Source: Hibiscus mutabilis (lineage: Eukaryota > Streptophyta > Magnoliopsida > Malvales > Malvaceae). From it: a stretch of 64,000 bases of DNA. Below the pieces are notes generated by a model. That model searched no databases and was not told the origin of the DNA. It saw only the letters and a program-made list of their open reading frames with translations. The position numbers and the translations under genes were made by a program. Shown here in pieces: positions 45,867-57,253 of the stretch; the first letter of the stretch is position 1, and every line of letters starts with the position of its first letter. The stretch covers positions 17,448,202 to 17,512,201 of the forward strand of contig CM033738.1 in NCBI GenBank assembly GCA_019671005.1, read 5' to 3'.

Positions 45867-45959
45867 CTAGCTCATCTATAGCTAGTGGGTCACGTTCCAT
45901 ATCCTACCACTTCATTTCCACTTTATTATATTGCTGGTTCCTAACTCTTTATAGTTAGG
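45867..45959 (+). promoter_or_regulatory. Twin leader hairpins of C1
   Basis: Hairpin 1 pairs CTAGCT (45867-45872) with AGCTAG (45880-45885). Hairpin 2 pairs CCTAACT (45940-45946) with AGTTAGG (45953-45959). Both follow ggtt and precede gggtcac, so they are a diverged tandem pair; one G-C pair has become A-T. Confidence 0.6.
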
Positions 45960-46250
45960 GGTCACAATCCATCCTTTGAATTTCTTCATCTTAACGCCAA
46001 CACCCCATCATCTTCACCTACATTTTCATCTTTTATTTTTTTTTCTTCCATAATCACAACTATCACTCTTCCTACACCCCTTCTACATATCTTTCATCCC
46101 ATTATTTCTATTTCTTATTTATCTATTTCTACTTACATTGTTGTTTGAGTAATTTGAGAATACATTCAAAGCAACTGCAGAGTTCTTACTAGAATCACGA
46201 TCGGGCATTCACATATATGATTCAAAACTCATAGTCGAGATCATATCATT

Positions 46251-46263
46251 TGGTATCAGAGCC
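46251..46263 (+). other. C1 primer binding site
   Basis: TGGTATCAGAGCC, two bases after the LTR, matches the 3' end of initiator tRNA-Met. Confidence 0.88.
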
Positions 46264-46708
46264 TAGACGATTCAGTAAGCGTATTATTTTTCTCTCTCCC
46301 GGGTTAGTAAAAAAATCAAAAAAAAAAATCAAAAAAAAATCTTAAAGAGGGAGGGAGCAATCTATTCTTGTTTAAAAAAATTACAATACATCATTTCTTA
46401 TTGCTGAATTACAAATTCCTTTACCTATTCTTAGTAATTCTTTCTTTTTGAAGCCATTATCCTTTTATTATTCATCATTCTCCTACCAAGCTAGAATTGT
46501 TTCAGCCGAAGTCCACGAGACACTTGTAAGCCTTGAGGAAGTTCCCAAAAGGACTTGAAAATAAAGCACGAGTGGTAAAAGGCATGAGTGTGCATTAAGG
46601 GGAAAAGCCTAACCCGAGTGAAACACAAGTGTGAGTGCATTTTCTTTGGAGTGGAAAGGTGAGATTTTGTGTTAGTAAGGTTTAATTTCTTTTGTTTCTT
46701 TATCTAAC

Positions 46709-47663
46709 ATGTCACAAAGATCTGGTCATAGTGGTGAAGGAGTTCCCAATTTGCAAAATCAGGCTATGCTTCAAGCAATGGCCAAAATGATCCAAGAGCA
46801 ATTGGAGCCCCTAATTGAGCGAATAGACCAGCTTGAAATTTCACAAGCTAATCAGGGTAATGAGGAGTATCTGAAGAAGTTGAAGTAGATGATGTGCAAG
46901 ATCAAGTATCCCAACATAGCATGGTACAACAAGGCCAGAGAGCTCGACCACGAGTAGGCGATAATCTCAGCAACATCAAGATTACCATTCCTCCTTTTCA
47001 AGGAAGAGCGGATCCTGAAACCTATCTTGCATGGGAAAAGAAGGTTGAGCACATTTTTGAGTGCCATAACTATTTGAGCTTAAAAGGTAAAACTCGCTGC
47101 CATTGAGTTTACGGATTATGCACTAATATGGTGGGATCAATTGACATCAAGTAGGAGACGCAATGGAGAACATCCTATCACTACATGGGATGAAATGAAA
47201 GCGGTGATGAAGGCGATTCATTCCAACCCACTACCATCGAGAGTTATTCAACCGTCTTCAAAATCTTTCACAAGGTAACCGAAGTGTTGAAGATTACTAC
47301 AAAGAGATGGAGGTGTCCATGATTCGAGCCAACATCGACGAGGATCGAGAAGCCACAATGGCAAGATTCCTAGCGGGACTAAATCCGGACATTGCTAACG
47401 TGGTCGAGTTGCAACATTATGTGGAGATGGAAGACATGGTGCATATGGCCATGAAAGTGGAAAAACAGCTCAAAAGAAAGGGTGCCCACGATCTTATGGG
47501 AGTTCAACATCAAAATGGGGGCAAAGTTCATACAAGAAGACTCCTCCAATACCGTCCCACGAAAAAGGAGGACCACCGAAAGGAAGTAAGCCCATTGCGA
47601 AACCAGCAAGGGTAAGACTACCGCTACTCCAAATCGTTCCGTGACATACAATGTTTTAAGTGT
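46709..47663 (+). pseudogene. C1 gag, frameshifted
   Basis: The ATG at 46709 starts MSQRSGHSGEGV and an N-terminal coiled region (QEQLEPLIERIDQLE). Shifts occur near 46870, 47095, 47215 and 47615. The capsid core is visible as ITIPPFQGRADPETYLAWEK in 46894-47106 and as MIRANIDEDREATMARFLAG in 47307-47615. Gag forms the particle that packages element RNA. Confidence 0.88.
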
Positions 47664-48172
47664 TTGGGGCGTGGACACATTGCAAGCCAATGTCCGAACC
47701 GCAACACCATGCTTCTTCGAGATGATGGAGAAGTTGAATCGGAACAAGAAGAGGATGAGAATGAAGATGTTGCCATCGAAGAAGAAGAATTAGAGTATGG
47801 CGTGGAAGGAGAGGTTCTTGTTGTCAAAAGAAGCCTAAACGTACAATCCGTTGGAGGAAATGAACAACGAGAAAATATCTTCCATACTCGTTGCCATGTT
47901 GGAGGAAAGGTATGCTTTGTTATTATTGATGGTGGTAGTTGCACTAATGTTGCTAGTACCTTAATGGTAGATACACTTGGCTTGGCAACAACAAAGCATC
48001 CACAACCTTATAAGCTACAATGGCTCAACGATGGAGGAGAACTCAAGGTGACCAAACAAGTTCGAATTGTTTTCTCTATTGGGAAGTACAAAGACGAGGT
48101 ATTATGCGATGTCGTTCCAATGCATAAAGCCATTTATTACTTGGAAGGCCTTGGCAATTTGATAGGCGAGTG
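47640..48172 (+). CDS. C1 zinc knuckle and protease segment
   Basis: The segment starts with the gag zinc knuckle CFKCLGRGHIASQC, then a Glu-rich linker (QEEDENEDVAIEEEE), VVKRSLNVQS and RENIFHTRCHV. The protease active site reads VIIDGGSCTNVAS; this subfamily has D-G-G where others have D-S-G. The frame continues through EVLCDVVPMH and then shifts, where relatives read a HLLLGRPWQFDR-type segment. Confidence 0.88.
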
Positions 48173-48387
48173 ATCCATGACGGGTATACCAACCGGTATA
48201 CGTTCACCCATGAAGCAAAGAAGATCACTTTAGCCCCACTTTCTCCAAAACAAATACATGAAGACCAAATTTTATTGAGAGGAAAAATTGAAAAAGCCAA
48301 AGAGAGAGAGACCAAAATGGAGGTAAAAGCAAAGGAGTGTGATCAAAATGAGGGAAGGAAAATCAGCATTCTTTCTAAAAGAGAGAG
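48173..48387 (+). pseudogene. C1 protease-RT linker
   Basis: The frame gives HDGYTNRYTFTHEAKK and LSPKQIHEDQ, then a charged linker ending at a stop just before 48388. Element II has the same motifs at 28900. Confidence 0.75.
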
Positions 48388-49194
48388 TTGAAAAAGAGTT
48401 TAATGACAGCAAAGGAAGCACTTGTGCTCATGTACAAGGAAAATTTCTTGAATACTAACTACCTTGATCAAAATTTGCCTGCTTTTGTTGTGTCTTTATT
48501 GCAGGAGTTTGATGACCTATTTCCGGAGGAAATACCAAGTGGGCTGCCACCTATTCGTGGCATAGAACATCAAATAGACTTTGTTCCCGAGCCGTCATTC
48601 CAAACCGACCAGCGTGCGAAGCAACCCGAAGAAACTAAGGAGTTGCAAAGGCAAGTATCTGAGTTGATGTCAAAAGGCTACGTGAGGGAAAGCCTTAGCC
48701 CATGTGCCGTGCCGGTTCTACTTGTGCCAAAGAAGGATGGAACTTGGCGCATGTGTGTGGACTGCCGAGCGGTAAACAAAATTACGGTAAAGTATCGTCA
48801 CCCTATTCCTCGCTTAGATGACATGTTAGATGAGCTTAGTGGTTCTAACCTTTTTTTCAAGATTGATCTTAAAAGTGGTTACCACCAAATACGAATGCGG
48901 GAAGGTGATGAGTGGAAAACAGCATTCAAAACTAAGCAAGGCCTTTATGAGTGGTTGGTTATGCCTTTTGGCTTAACTAATGCTCCAAGCACGTTTATGA
49001 GGTTAATGAATCATGTTCTTAGGCCATTCTTGGGTAAGTTTTGTGTGGTTTACTTTGATGACATTCTAATCTATAGTAAAACCATGGAAGAACATGTTCA
49101 ACATTTAAGGTCAGTTTTGCTAGTTTTGAGGAAGGAAAAACTGTTTGCTAACTTACAAAATATACATTTTGTACTGACAGGGTTGTTTTCCTAG
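48388..49194 (+). CDS. C1 reverse transcriptase
   Basis: The 268-codon frame includes [81 protein letters not shown] and [11 protein letters not shown] with the catalytic Asp pair. A shift around 48590-48610 blurs the motif that reads NRPAYR in P, and another at about 49170 ends the frame. Otherwise the domain is of normal length. Confidence 0.9.
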   Translation: MKKSLMTAKEALVLMYKENFLNTNYLDQNLPAFVVSLLQEFDDLFPEEIPSGLPPIRGIEHQIDFVPEPSFQTDQRAKQPEETKELQRQVSELMSKGYVRESLSPCAVPVLLVPKKDGTWRMCVDCRAVNKITVKYRHPIPRLDDMLDELSGSNLFFKIDLKSGYHQIRMREGDEWKTAFKTKQGLYEWLVMPFGLTNAPSTFMRLMNHVLRPFLGKFCVVYFDDILIYSKTMEEHVQHLRSVLLVLRKEKLFANLQNIHFVLTGLFS

Positions 49195-49202
49195 GTTTCG
49201 TT

Positions 49203-49907
49203 GTGAGTTCTGAAGGCTTGGAGGTGGACAAAGAGAAGGTTAAAGCCATTGAAGAGTGGCCACGACCAGCAAGCATTTCTCAAGTTAGGAGCTTCCATGG
49301 ACTTGCAAGTTTTTATCGAAGATTCGTCCCCAACTTCAGCACCATAGCCGCCCCACTAACAAGTGTTATTAAGAAGAATTCTAAATTCTTTTGGGAGGAA
49401 GATCAAGAGAAGTCCTTTAATAGCATTAAAGATTGTTTAATACATGCCCCTTTACTTGCTCTACCTGATTTTAATCTAACTTTTGAAATTGAATGTGATG
49501 CATCAGGTGTAGGAATTGGAGCAATTTTGTCTCAAGGTGGACGTCCTATAGCCTATTTCAGTGAAAAATTAAGTGGAGCTACGCTTAATTACCCTACCTA
49601 TGACAAGGAGATGTATGCTCTTGTGAGGGCAATGGAAACATGGCAACATTACCTTTGGCCTAAGGAGTTCATCATTCACACTGATCATGAGGCATTGAAA
49701 CATATCCGGGGGCAGCATAAACTCAACAAAAGGCATGCCAAATGGGTGGAGTTTCTTGAAACTTTCCCATATGTTATCAAGTACAAGAAAGGTAAGGAGA
49801 ATATAGTTGTCGATGCATTGTCACGGAGGTATATTCTTTTAAACACTTTGGAATCTAAGTTATTGGGTTTTGTTTTTATTAAAGACTTATATGTCTCTCG
49901 ACTCTGA
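49203..49907 (+). CDS. C1 RT connection and RNase H
   Basis: The frame begins [19 protein letters not shown] and [14 protein letters not shown]. RNase H follows with [15 protein letters not shown] (first Asp), [32 protein letters not shown] and [11 protein letters not shown]. It removes the RNA strand during reverse transcription. A shift at about 49890 leads to the next segment in another frame. Confidence 0.9.
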   Translation: MSSEGLEVDKEKVKAIEEWPRPASISQVRSFHGLASFYRRFVPNFSTIAAPLTSVIKKNSKFFWEEDQEKSFNSIKDCLIHAPLLALPDFNLTFEIECDASGVGIGAILSQGGRPIAYFSEKLSGATLNYPTYDKEMYALVRAMETWQHYLWPKEFIIHTDHEALKHIRGQHKLNKRHAKWVEFLETFPYVIKYKKGKENIVVDALSRRYILLNTLESKLLGFVFIKDLYVSRL

Positions 49908-50595
49908 TTTTGGAGAGATTTACAAAGCTTGTGAGAAAAGGTCAATTGAAAAATACTATAAGCATGATGGTTTCCTATTTAAGGAAGGAAGACTATGCAT
50001 CCCTCAAGGTTCCATGCGTGAATTGCTAACTAAGGAAGCTCATGGAGGAGGATTAATGGGACATTTTGGGATAGCAAAGACTTTGGCTATACTTCAAGAG
50101 CACCTATATTGGCCTAAAATGAAACGAGATGTGGAGAGGTTGTGTGAGCGATGCATCACTTGCAGGAAGGCCAAATCTAAAGTCATGCCACATGGACTTT
50201 ACACACCACTACCCATACCGGAAGCACCATGGATGGATATTTCAATGGATTTTGTGCTAGGGCTTCCACGTACCAAGAATAACAAAGATTCCATCTTTGT
50301 AGTTGTGGATAGATTCTCCAAAATGGCTCATTTCATTCCCTGTAACAAAACTAATGATGCCTCACATATTGCTACTTTGTTTTTCAGGGAAATCTTAAGG
50401 TTACATGGCATACCAAGAACTATTGTGTCTGATCGGGATGTGAAGTTCTTAAGTCACTTTTGGAGAGCCCTATGGAGTAAGATTGGTACTAAGTTACTAT
50501 TCTCCACCACTTGCCACCCTCAAACGGATGGCCAAACTGAAGTGGTGAACCAAGTACTTTCTATGTTACTTGATCCATCATTAGGAAGAATTTGA
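49870..50595 (+). CDS. C1 integrase, zinc domain and core
   Basis: The zinc domain is complete, with [15 protein letters not shown] and [13 protein letters not shown]. The catalytic core keeps [23 protein letters not shown] and [10 protein letters not shown]. The frame ends at a shift near 50590 and continues at 50596-50620 in another frame. The first codons overlap the RNase H frame because of the preceding shift. Confidence 0.9.
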   Translation: MFLLKTYMSLDSDFGEIYKACEKRSIEKYYKHDGFLFKEGRLCIPQGSMRELLTKEAHGGGLMGHFGIAKTLAILQEHLYWPKMKRDVERLCERCITCRKAKSKVMPHGLYTPLPIPEAPWMDISMDFVLGLPRTKNNKDSIFVVVDRFSKMAHFIPCNKTNDASHIATLFFREILRLHGIPRTIVSDRDVKFLSHFWRALWSKIGTKLLFSTTCHPQTDGQTEVVNQVLSMLLDPSLGRI

Positions 50596-50619
50596 AAACA
50601 TGGGAGGAGAGTTTACCAC

Positions 50620-51285
50620 ATGTGGAGTTTGCATACAACCGTTCGATCCATAGTACTACAGGGCGCACGCGCTTTTGAAGTGGTGTATGGATTCAATCCA
50701 TTAACACCGATAGACTTGTTACCATTACCCGCTGATCAAATTGTGAATAAAGATGGACTTAATAAAGCTGAATTTGTTAAGAAGCTTCATCAACAAGTGC
50801 GGGAGAACATTGAAAAACGAACCAAGCAATATGAGCAGCAAGCAAATAAGGGTCGTAAGCGAATTTCCTTTGAGCCAGGGGATTGGGTGTGGCTGCACAT
50901 GAGGAAAGAAAGGTTCGGCTCAACGAAAGTCCAAATTAATGCCTCGGGAGATGGACCATTCCAAATAGTCAAGAAGATCAATGACAATGCCTATCAATTA
51001 GATCTTCCAGGTGAGTTTAATGTTAGTGCAACCTTCAATGTTGCTGACCTATCTCCTTATGATGTAGATGACGATTTGGGGACAAATCGCCTTAAAGAGG
51101 GAGGGACTGATATGAACGTCAATGGCAAAGACCCAGAGAAGTACCCAGGTGGCCCCATTACTCGAGCAAGGGCCAAGGAGTTCCAAGCAGCCATGGAAAA
51201 TATGTTTACATCAAGCTTGGGACGTGAGAAAGAAGAAATAATAAGGGAGGAACACTTTACTTTGCTTATGCATGAATTTGCATGA
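50620..51285 (+). CDS. C1 integrase C-terminus with CRM-type motif
   Basis: The 221-codon frame holds [50 protein letters not shown] and [14 protein letters not shown]. It runs through the purine tract into the 3' LTR at 51108, reads [12 protein letters not shown] and stops at 51285. In known CRM elements this LTR-encoded motif is linked to centromere targeting. Confidence 0.9.
   Translation: MWSLHTTVRSIVLQGARAFEVVYGFNPLTPIDLLPLPADQIVNKDGLNKAEFVKKLHQQVRENIEKRTKQYEQQANKGRKRISFEPGDWVWLHMRKERFGSTKVQINASGDGPFQIVKKINDNAYQLDLPGEFNVSATFNVADLSPYDVDDDLGTNRLKEGGTDMNVNGKDPEKYPGGPITRARAKEFQAAMENMFTSSLGREKEEIIREEHFTLLMHEFA
51091..51107 (+). other. C1 polypurine tract
   Basis: cttaaagagggagggac precedes the 3' LTR and is read through by the pol frame. 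Confidence 0.85.
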
Positions 51286-52832
51286 GTATTTAAAGTTTGC
51301 ATAACATTCATTGCATTCAATAAACATGTTGTTCATTAAAGCATGCGTTGCATTTAAACATGTAGTTCATTTAGTTATACACTTCATTTAACTAAGTAGT
51401 TCATTGATTAAACTAGTTCATTCAAGATTATTAGTTCATTGAATAAAGTTAGTTCATTAATTAAACTAGTTCATTCATCAAACTAGCTCATTTATTAAAC
51501 TAACTCTTAATTGTTTACATGCATGTTTTCAATTAAAGATTGAATAAAGTTTACCTTTGTGTCTAGGTGCATGAGGGAAGATGAACGGTTTTACCAGATG
51601 CAAGAATATCAGCAGAATGTCTTCCAATTCTGGATGCGATACAGACGTGTTTGGATCCAGAAATCAATTGGACGTTATTCCTCCATCTCTTAGCTTTCCA
51701 ATGCCTTTTGAATCACCTCAATCCGATATCGGGAGCTTGAGATACGAATGATTTACTGAAGACAGTGCAGGCTGAAATTTTTATTACGGGAATTTTATGC
51801 ATGGATGATTTGAATGAATTTGAGCCAAGGAAGAGTTCTTTCATCTTCTACCAAGAGACAAGCAATTGATGGCCATCTTAATTTAGCAAATTCAAGGCAT
51901 TCAAGGTTGATGTTATCACCATTCAAGTGGGGGTTTCAAAATTCATTGAGGAGACATGAAATGAAGGCTGGATGAAACTCACCTTTTTATGACATTCAAG
52001 TCATATTAATCAGCTTGGAAGATGAAGAGTTGCACTTAAGCTGGACAGCAAGGATGTCTACATTCATCCTTGTCCACATTCATCCCCTTTCTCTTCATAT
52101 GATAGCAAAACAAGGCAGCCCAAGAGTCCTTCTTAATTTGGACGAAAATATGACTAAATTCAACCTCAATTTGTCTAAACTAATCAGCTTTGAAGATGAG
52201 AAGAAAGGACAAAGCATTCATGTGTATTCAAGTGCATTAAGATGAGCATTCATCCTTCTTGTAACACCTTTTCATATTCTGCCTACTTCTACTATAAATA
52301 GGCATCTTTAGGATCATTGTAAGACACACTTTTGAATATATAAAACATCTTTGAAAGATTGCTTTCATTCTTGTTCTCTTGTGGAACTTTATCGGCTTCA
52401 AATTAGTCTTGTAGTCTTCATCCATTTCCCTTTTGTTATAGCGTTGGTTCCTAGCTCATCTATAGCTAGTGGGTCACGTTCCATATCCTACCACTTCATT
52501 TCCACTTTATTATATTGCTGGTTCCTAACTCTTTATAGTTAGGGGGTCACAATCCATCCTTTGAATTTCTTCATCTTAACGCCAACACCCCATCATCTTC
52601 ACCTACATTTTCATCTTTTATTTTTTTTTCTTCCATAATCACAACTATCACTCTTCCTACACCCCTTCTACATATCTTTCATCCCATTATTTCTATTTCT
52701 TATTTATCTATTTCTACTTACATTGTTGTTTGAGTAATTTCAGAATACATTCAAAGCACTGCAGAGTTCTTACTAGAATCACGATCGGGCATTCACATAT
52801 ATGATTCAAAACTCATAGTCGAGATCATATCA
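51108..52832 (+). repeat. C1 3' LTR
   Basis: It has the same length as the 5' LTR and very few differences. The end GATCATATCA is followed by the AAGTG duplication, then by P sequence. Confidence 0.95.
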
Positions 52833-52837
52833 AAGTG
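52833..52837 (+). repeat. C1 target site duplication, right
   Basis: AAGTG equals 44519-44523. Removing C1 and one copy restores the text of the P protease gene. Confidence 0.95.
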
Positions 52838-53012
52838 CATCAACTAGATAGCTGCTCACCACATTCGCACAACTTCCGCTATCAATGATGACATAATATA
52901 GTTTGCCTCTGATCAAACATCTTGTGTGGAAAATATTTGTTCTTTGCATCTCCGTATCGTCGATTGCTTGGATATTAAGTGAACGTTGAATCACCAAGCT
53001 TTTAGGATCAGG
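52838..53012 (-). pseudogene. P protease, first part
   Basis: Minus-strand translation gives SLVIQRSLNIQAID, NIFHTRCLIRGK and VIIDSGSCANVVSS with an intact D-S-G active site. The frame is interrupted by C1 after the LVDA codons and resumes at 44523. Confidence 0.85.
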
Positions 53013-54167
53013 TTAATCACTGGAGTAACCACCAGCGATGAATTCATTGTCGGACAATTCCTCCTCCGACTCGGATGAGTATCTCCCATCTTCTCGAATA
53101 AGAAAGAGTCTTGTATTTGGGCAGTCTCTTTTATAGTGTCCATGACCGTTGCACTTGAAGCATACAATCTCCCGAGTTTGTTTGAGTGTTTGTGTGTTTT
53201 CCGCCAACATGGGGGTTTTTATCTTGGTTTTGTCCAGTGACTTGAATGTTTCAATTTTCTGCTTTGGTCTACTTGAGTCGAGCAAAGGTTTAGAAGAATT
53301 AGAATGAGATAAAGGTTGAGTGATACCTTTGTCATAGTGATAATTCTTTTGTCGATATCGTTGTCGATCTTTGATGCGCTTTTCAATTGTCATGGCGAAT
53401 TGGAATGCCTCTTGAAGGGTGTAGTAGGTTTTGAGTTCAAGTACCTCAAGAATGTTGTCATTGAGTCCGACAACAAACCTGTCATTGTATCCTCTTCATC
53501 CTCTTGGATATCGGCTATTTGCATCAATGATTCCATCTCTTTGAGATACTCATCAACAGTCCTGTAGCCTTGTCGGATTCTTTGTAACTTTTGTTTGATC
53601 TCTCGCTGATATAATGGGGGAATGAATTGTTCTCGCATGACTTCTTTAAGTTCTCCTCATGAGGTTATCTTGGCTTCTCCATTGAGACGCCGATTGCGAA
53701 CCAATTGGGACCACCAAATGGATGCGTATTCAGTGAATTCGAGTCAGCAGTGGAACTTGATCCTCTTTGGGGCATTGATAATACTCGAATAGAAGATCAA
53801 CTCGATTTTCCCAGTCACAATAAGCATCAGGGTCATACCTTCCTTGAAAAGGTGGTACAATGATTTTTGGTTTGGCTAAGGTGTTTGTTGCTCGTCTCGG
53901 CTCTATGCGAGGATTGTGCCCATGCAGGGGGTTTTGGCGTCTATTCTGAATGGGAACAAGATTTGGACGCCTGGGCTCTTCAGTATCGCTTGCAATTGCA
54001 GTGGTTTCTAATCTCCCAATGGTTTGAGTGATTGCGGTTACGACTGTATCGGTGTGCTCAAGCTTGGCTGCCAAAGAGGTTACAATCCGTTCAAGTTTAT
54101 TGAGAGTATTCGAAACTTCTTGAAGAGTCACTTCATGTGGTTCTTCGTCGTTACTCGTTTCTGACAT
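53013..54167 (-). pseudogene. P gag, frameshifted
   Basis: The ATG at 54167 starts MSETSNDEEPHEVTLQEV and a coiled region (TLNKLERIVTSLAAKLEH), then IIVPPFQGRYDPDAYCDWEN. A deletion of one base near 53735 and a TGG-to-TGA stop near 53660 break the frame. Later parts are YQREIKQKLQRIRQGYRTVD and the zinc knuckle CFKCNGHGHYKRDC near 53150. N2 keeps a closely similar gag. Confidence 0.88.
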
Positions 54168-55029
54168 CCTAAAACACTCATATTTAAAAAGGTGAAAAGC
54201 AAAAGAAAACTAGAAATCTCACTAAACACTCCAAGGAATAAATATTTAGCGAGGCAAGTAAACCGATCTCGTGCTCTTTAAAGACCTTCCTGCCACAAGT
54301 CAACAAGTTACAATCAGAGTTTAATCCTAACAATGAGTCCTAATTGTACTAGGAGTCCAATGAAAGGCTTGACACCAATTGAATATAGTTGCAAGAAAGA
54401 AGGATTGGAATGCAACTTTTAGTCCTACTCACACCAGAAAAGAGAAGGTGTTAAATTGTAATAATAGAAGAAAGAAAAAGCAAAACAAAGGAACTTAAGA
54501 AACTAAGAGTAGAAAAAAATTAGTAGAGAAAGATGATAACCCCAAAACCCAGAAACAACTTGAAGGAAGAAATCCAATGTTGGAATCCACTTCAATGTGA
54601 TGCTTGTGGTGGTTGATGATGGTGATCTTGATGATTCTTGATGGTGGTTGGTGGCTAGGTATAAGTTTTCTCACTTTTCTTCACTTTTCTTTCTTTTCTT
54701 TTCTTTTTTATTTTTTTAATTTTTTTCTCTTTTTTTCTCTTTTTACAAGGTAAATAAACTGAAAATAACGAAAATTGAAGAAAAAAATAATGAAAATAGG
54801 GTTAAAGAAGGGGGAAAACCCTAATTTGGCTGAAACTTTATCCACTTCGTTCGAGGTGTTCCCGAACTCCAAAAATTCTGAAATTTTGTTTGGTGACTCC
54901 ACCAATGGTGTAGATCTGATCTGGAAAGTTTCAACTCAAAATTCACTTGTTTGGTTTTGACGAATTTTCCCTAATTTTCGAGTTTTTTTTCCCAAAAACA
55001 CCAAAATTCTTGCCAAGAATCGTCCCAAA
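54168..55029 (-). other. P leader
   Basis: The segment between primer site and gag is colinear, reversed, with 60690-61530 of N2. It contains T-rich and A-rich runs and no gene. Confidence 0.7.
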
Positions 55030-55039
55030 TCTGATACCA
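55030..55039 (-). other. P primer binding site
   Basis: TGGTATCAGA on the minus strand lies two bases from the LTR and matches initiator tRNA-Met over ten bases. Confidence 0.8.
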
Positions 55040-55041
55040 AA

Positions 55042-56251
55042 TGATAGAGTAGCACAATCTTGGATTTGGAAGCCTTCAATCAAGTTGTTGCAAGAACTAG
55101 GAGCTCTAGACTCAATCAAGGAAGTTTGGGCAGATCTGAAAATTCAAGAGAAAAGAGAAGGGATTTTCTTGAATTTTTCAGATTCAAGGCTGGAAATTTA
55201 AAGAAAGAAAGACGAGATGAAGGATTAGATGATAAGAAATAAGAATATAAATAAAAAGATGAGAAAAGATTAAGAAGAAGATAGGTAAAACAAATCTGAA
55301 AATTCCAGCTTTGTTTATGGAATTATGGAAGATGGTGTGAAGGTTGAAGATGAAGATGGCTTGTGAATTGTTGATGTTGTTTTGTCCTCGGCACCCTCTT
55401 AGACTCAATTATCTAAGCAAGCAACCTCAAGCGGCTCTAACCCACCCTCCTAGATGCGATTATCTAGGCAAGCAATAGTGTGAAGATGATCTCCCTCACA
55501 AGAACTCGTCGAACTTATGTTGAAGAAGACTTCGAAGGCACAAGTAATCAGCACTTGCAAAAACAAACTCACTAAATATTTCATAAATCAAAGAAAATCT
55601 GTCTTACAATGATGGAGGCTTCATCCTTTTATAGGTGAAGGATAGACAAAGTAATTTAACTTCTACTAAAACAGGGAAAACCTAATCTAATTAAAAAAAA
55701 AATAACAGCCTTTAAACTCCCTGTGCTTGTGTGGCAAGGAATAGGGTGATAAGGCAAGTTATAAGCTGATAAGGGCTGGGTGGCTGGTTTCTAAAGTATA
55801 TAAAACCCTAAAAACATCAATTTAAATGATAATAAATACATTGGGCTAAGTTTAATTCGTCCAAAGCCTTATATTTAAGCTTTTGGGCTGAATTTTACAA
55901 AATCCCGTAATAATCCCGTATCCAGTTTTCTTCATGCGCAGACTTCAGTAAATTGGATGTATCTTGAGTTCCTGATGTCCGATTGATGCGTTTCAAGATG
56001 CGCTGGAAAGTTAACTGAATGAAGGACAATTTGTTAAAAGACAACTTGACTCAGAAATGCCTGGATCCCATCCAAAAACTCGTCGCAGGTTGGCTGACTT
56101 TCCAGACTTTACAAACAGATTCAATTTCTTGTCCAAGATGCATCGTTTTTGACCTCCTATGTGTGCACTGTTTTGGCTTTTATTGTTTGCATCGAACAAA
56201 TTCAGCTTCTTCTCCAATATTAGTAATTTGACCCCGCTCATGCATGTATCA
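55042..56251 (-). repeat. P 5' LTR of N type, shared with a neighbouring N tail
   Basis: It ends CTCTATCA next to the P primer site, yet its U3 (sense start TGATACATGCATGAGCGGGG) equals that of N1 and N2, not that of the P 3' LTR. Outside it lies the N polypurine tract and tail. TATA is at 55626 (reverse) and a hairpin at 55449-55468. Confidence 0.85.
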
Positions 56252-56451
56252 TTCCCCCACTCCTCAAAAGGATTCGTCCTCGAATCTTAATTGGCAATGA
56301 GAGAACAATCATCAACTTCAATTGAAAAGGCTTCTTTGTTGTAAGTGGAGTGATCTAATTGAGCTCCTCTCAATGGTTCAACAAAATCTTGAAAAAATAA
56401 GACAGCACTACTCGAACATTTGTAAGGATTAGTCAAAACGAAATCACTCGT
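56252..56451 (-). pseudogene. N-family internal tail next to the P 5' LTR
   Basis: Minus-strand text equals 62886-63084 of N2, including the purine tract, the NPFEE codons and the RNase H scrap STYNKEAF. It is cut at 56451 by a plus-oriented LTR fragment. Confidence 0.85.
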
Positions 56452-57253
56452 ATAAGGCTTTGGACGAATTAAACTTAGACCAATGTATTTTTATCATTTA
56501 AATTGATGTTTTTAGGGTTTTATATACTTTAGAAACCAGCCACCCTTCTCCCAAGTCGTTAGATCAAGTACAATTTAATGGACTAGATTTATTTATTTAT
56601 TTTATTCATTCTTAGCTTTAGGCTAAAGTCATCCTTCATCTATAAAAGGATGATGCTTTCTTCTTTGTTTGGCAGATTTTGATTGATTAATAAAAGTTCT
56701 CTTTTGAGATTTTAGTATTCTTTGAATACGTTTTTGTAAGTGCTAATAACTTGTGCCTTAGAAGTCTTCTTCAACATAAATTCGACGAGTTCTTGTGAGG
56801 GAGATCATCTTCACACCCTTGCTTGCCTTGGTAATTGTGTCTAAGAGGGTGGGCTAGAGCCGCTTGAGGTTGCTTGCTTAGATAATTACGTCTAAGAGGG
56901 TGCCGAGGACAAAACAGCATCAACAAATCGCAAGTCATCTTCAACTTCAACATTCACGCCATCTCCACAAACCATAAACAAAGCTGGAAATTTCGAATTT
57001 GTTTTATCTATCCTTATCTTAATCTTTTTCAACCTTTTTTATTTTTATTCTTATCAATCATCTTCTAATTTTTCTTCTTGTCTTTGTTTCTTTAAATTTC
57101 CAACCTTTGAATCTGAAATTTTCAAGAAAAGCCATTCTCTTTTCTCTTGAATTTTCAGATCTGTCCATAGCTTTCTTGATTGAGTCTAGAGCTCCTAGTT
57201 CTTGAAAAAACTTGATTGAAGGCTTCCAAATCCACAATTGCGATGCTCTATCA
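56452..57253 (+). repeat. N-type LTR fragment (3' two thirds)
   Basis: It begins tataaggctttgg and ends gctctatca, almost the same extent as 38936-39735. It abuts the M pol remnant without a primer site, so it is an outer 3' LTR end. The leader hairpins are partly changed at about 56826 and intact in the second copy. Confidence 0.82.

Larger units (their letters stand above)
44524..46248 (+). repeat. C1 5' LTR
   Basis: It begins TGATATGAAC and ends GATCATATCA. Comparison by eye with 51108-52832 shows about ten differences, mostly indels. A minisatellite of ttcatt words lies at 44745-44922. Confidence 0.95.
44524..52832 (+). mobile_element. C1: complete young CRM-like gypsy element
   Basis: Two 1725-bp LTRs, almost identical, flank a 4859-bp internal region with primer site, gag-pol and polypurine tract. 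The 5-bp duplication AAGTG is perfect. All gag-pol domains are present in CRM order, but the frame is broken by several single-base shifts. The pol frame ends inside the 3' LTR with GPITRARAK. Confidence 0.95.
40013..56251 (-). mobile_element. P: autonomous-type CRM-like gypsy element, split by C1
   Basis: Gag (54167-53013), protease (53010-52838 and 44523-44324), RT, RNase H and integrase run on the minus strand between LTRs. Without C1 and its duplication the internal region is about 5.4 kb. The 3' LTR has the pol extension with GPITRAKSK; the right LTR has the N-type U3 instead and is bordered outside by a polypurine tract rather than a matching duplication. It is thus probably a recombinant with an N element. 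Confidence 0.85.
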
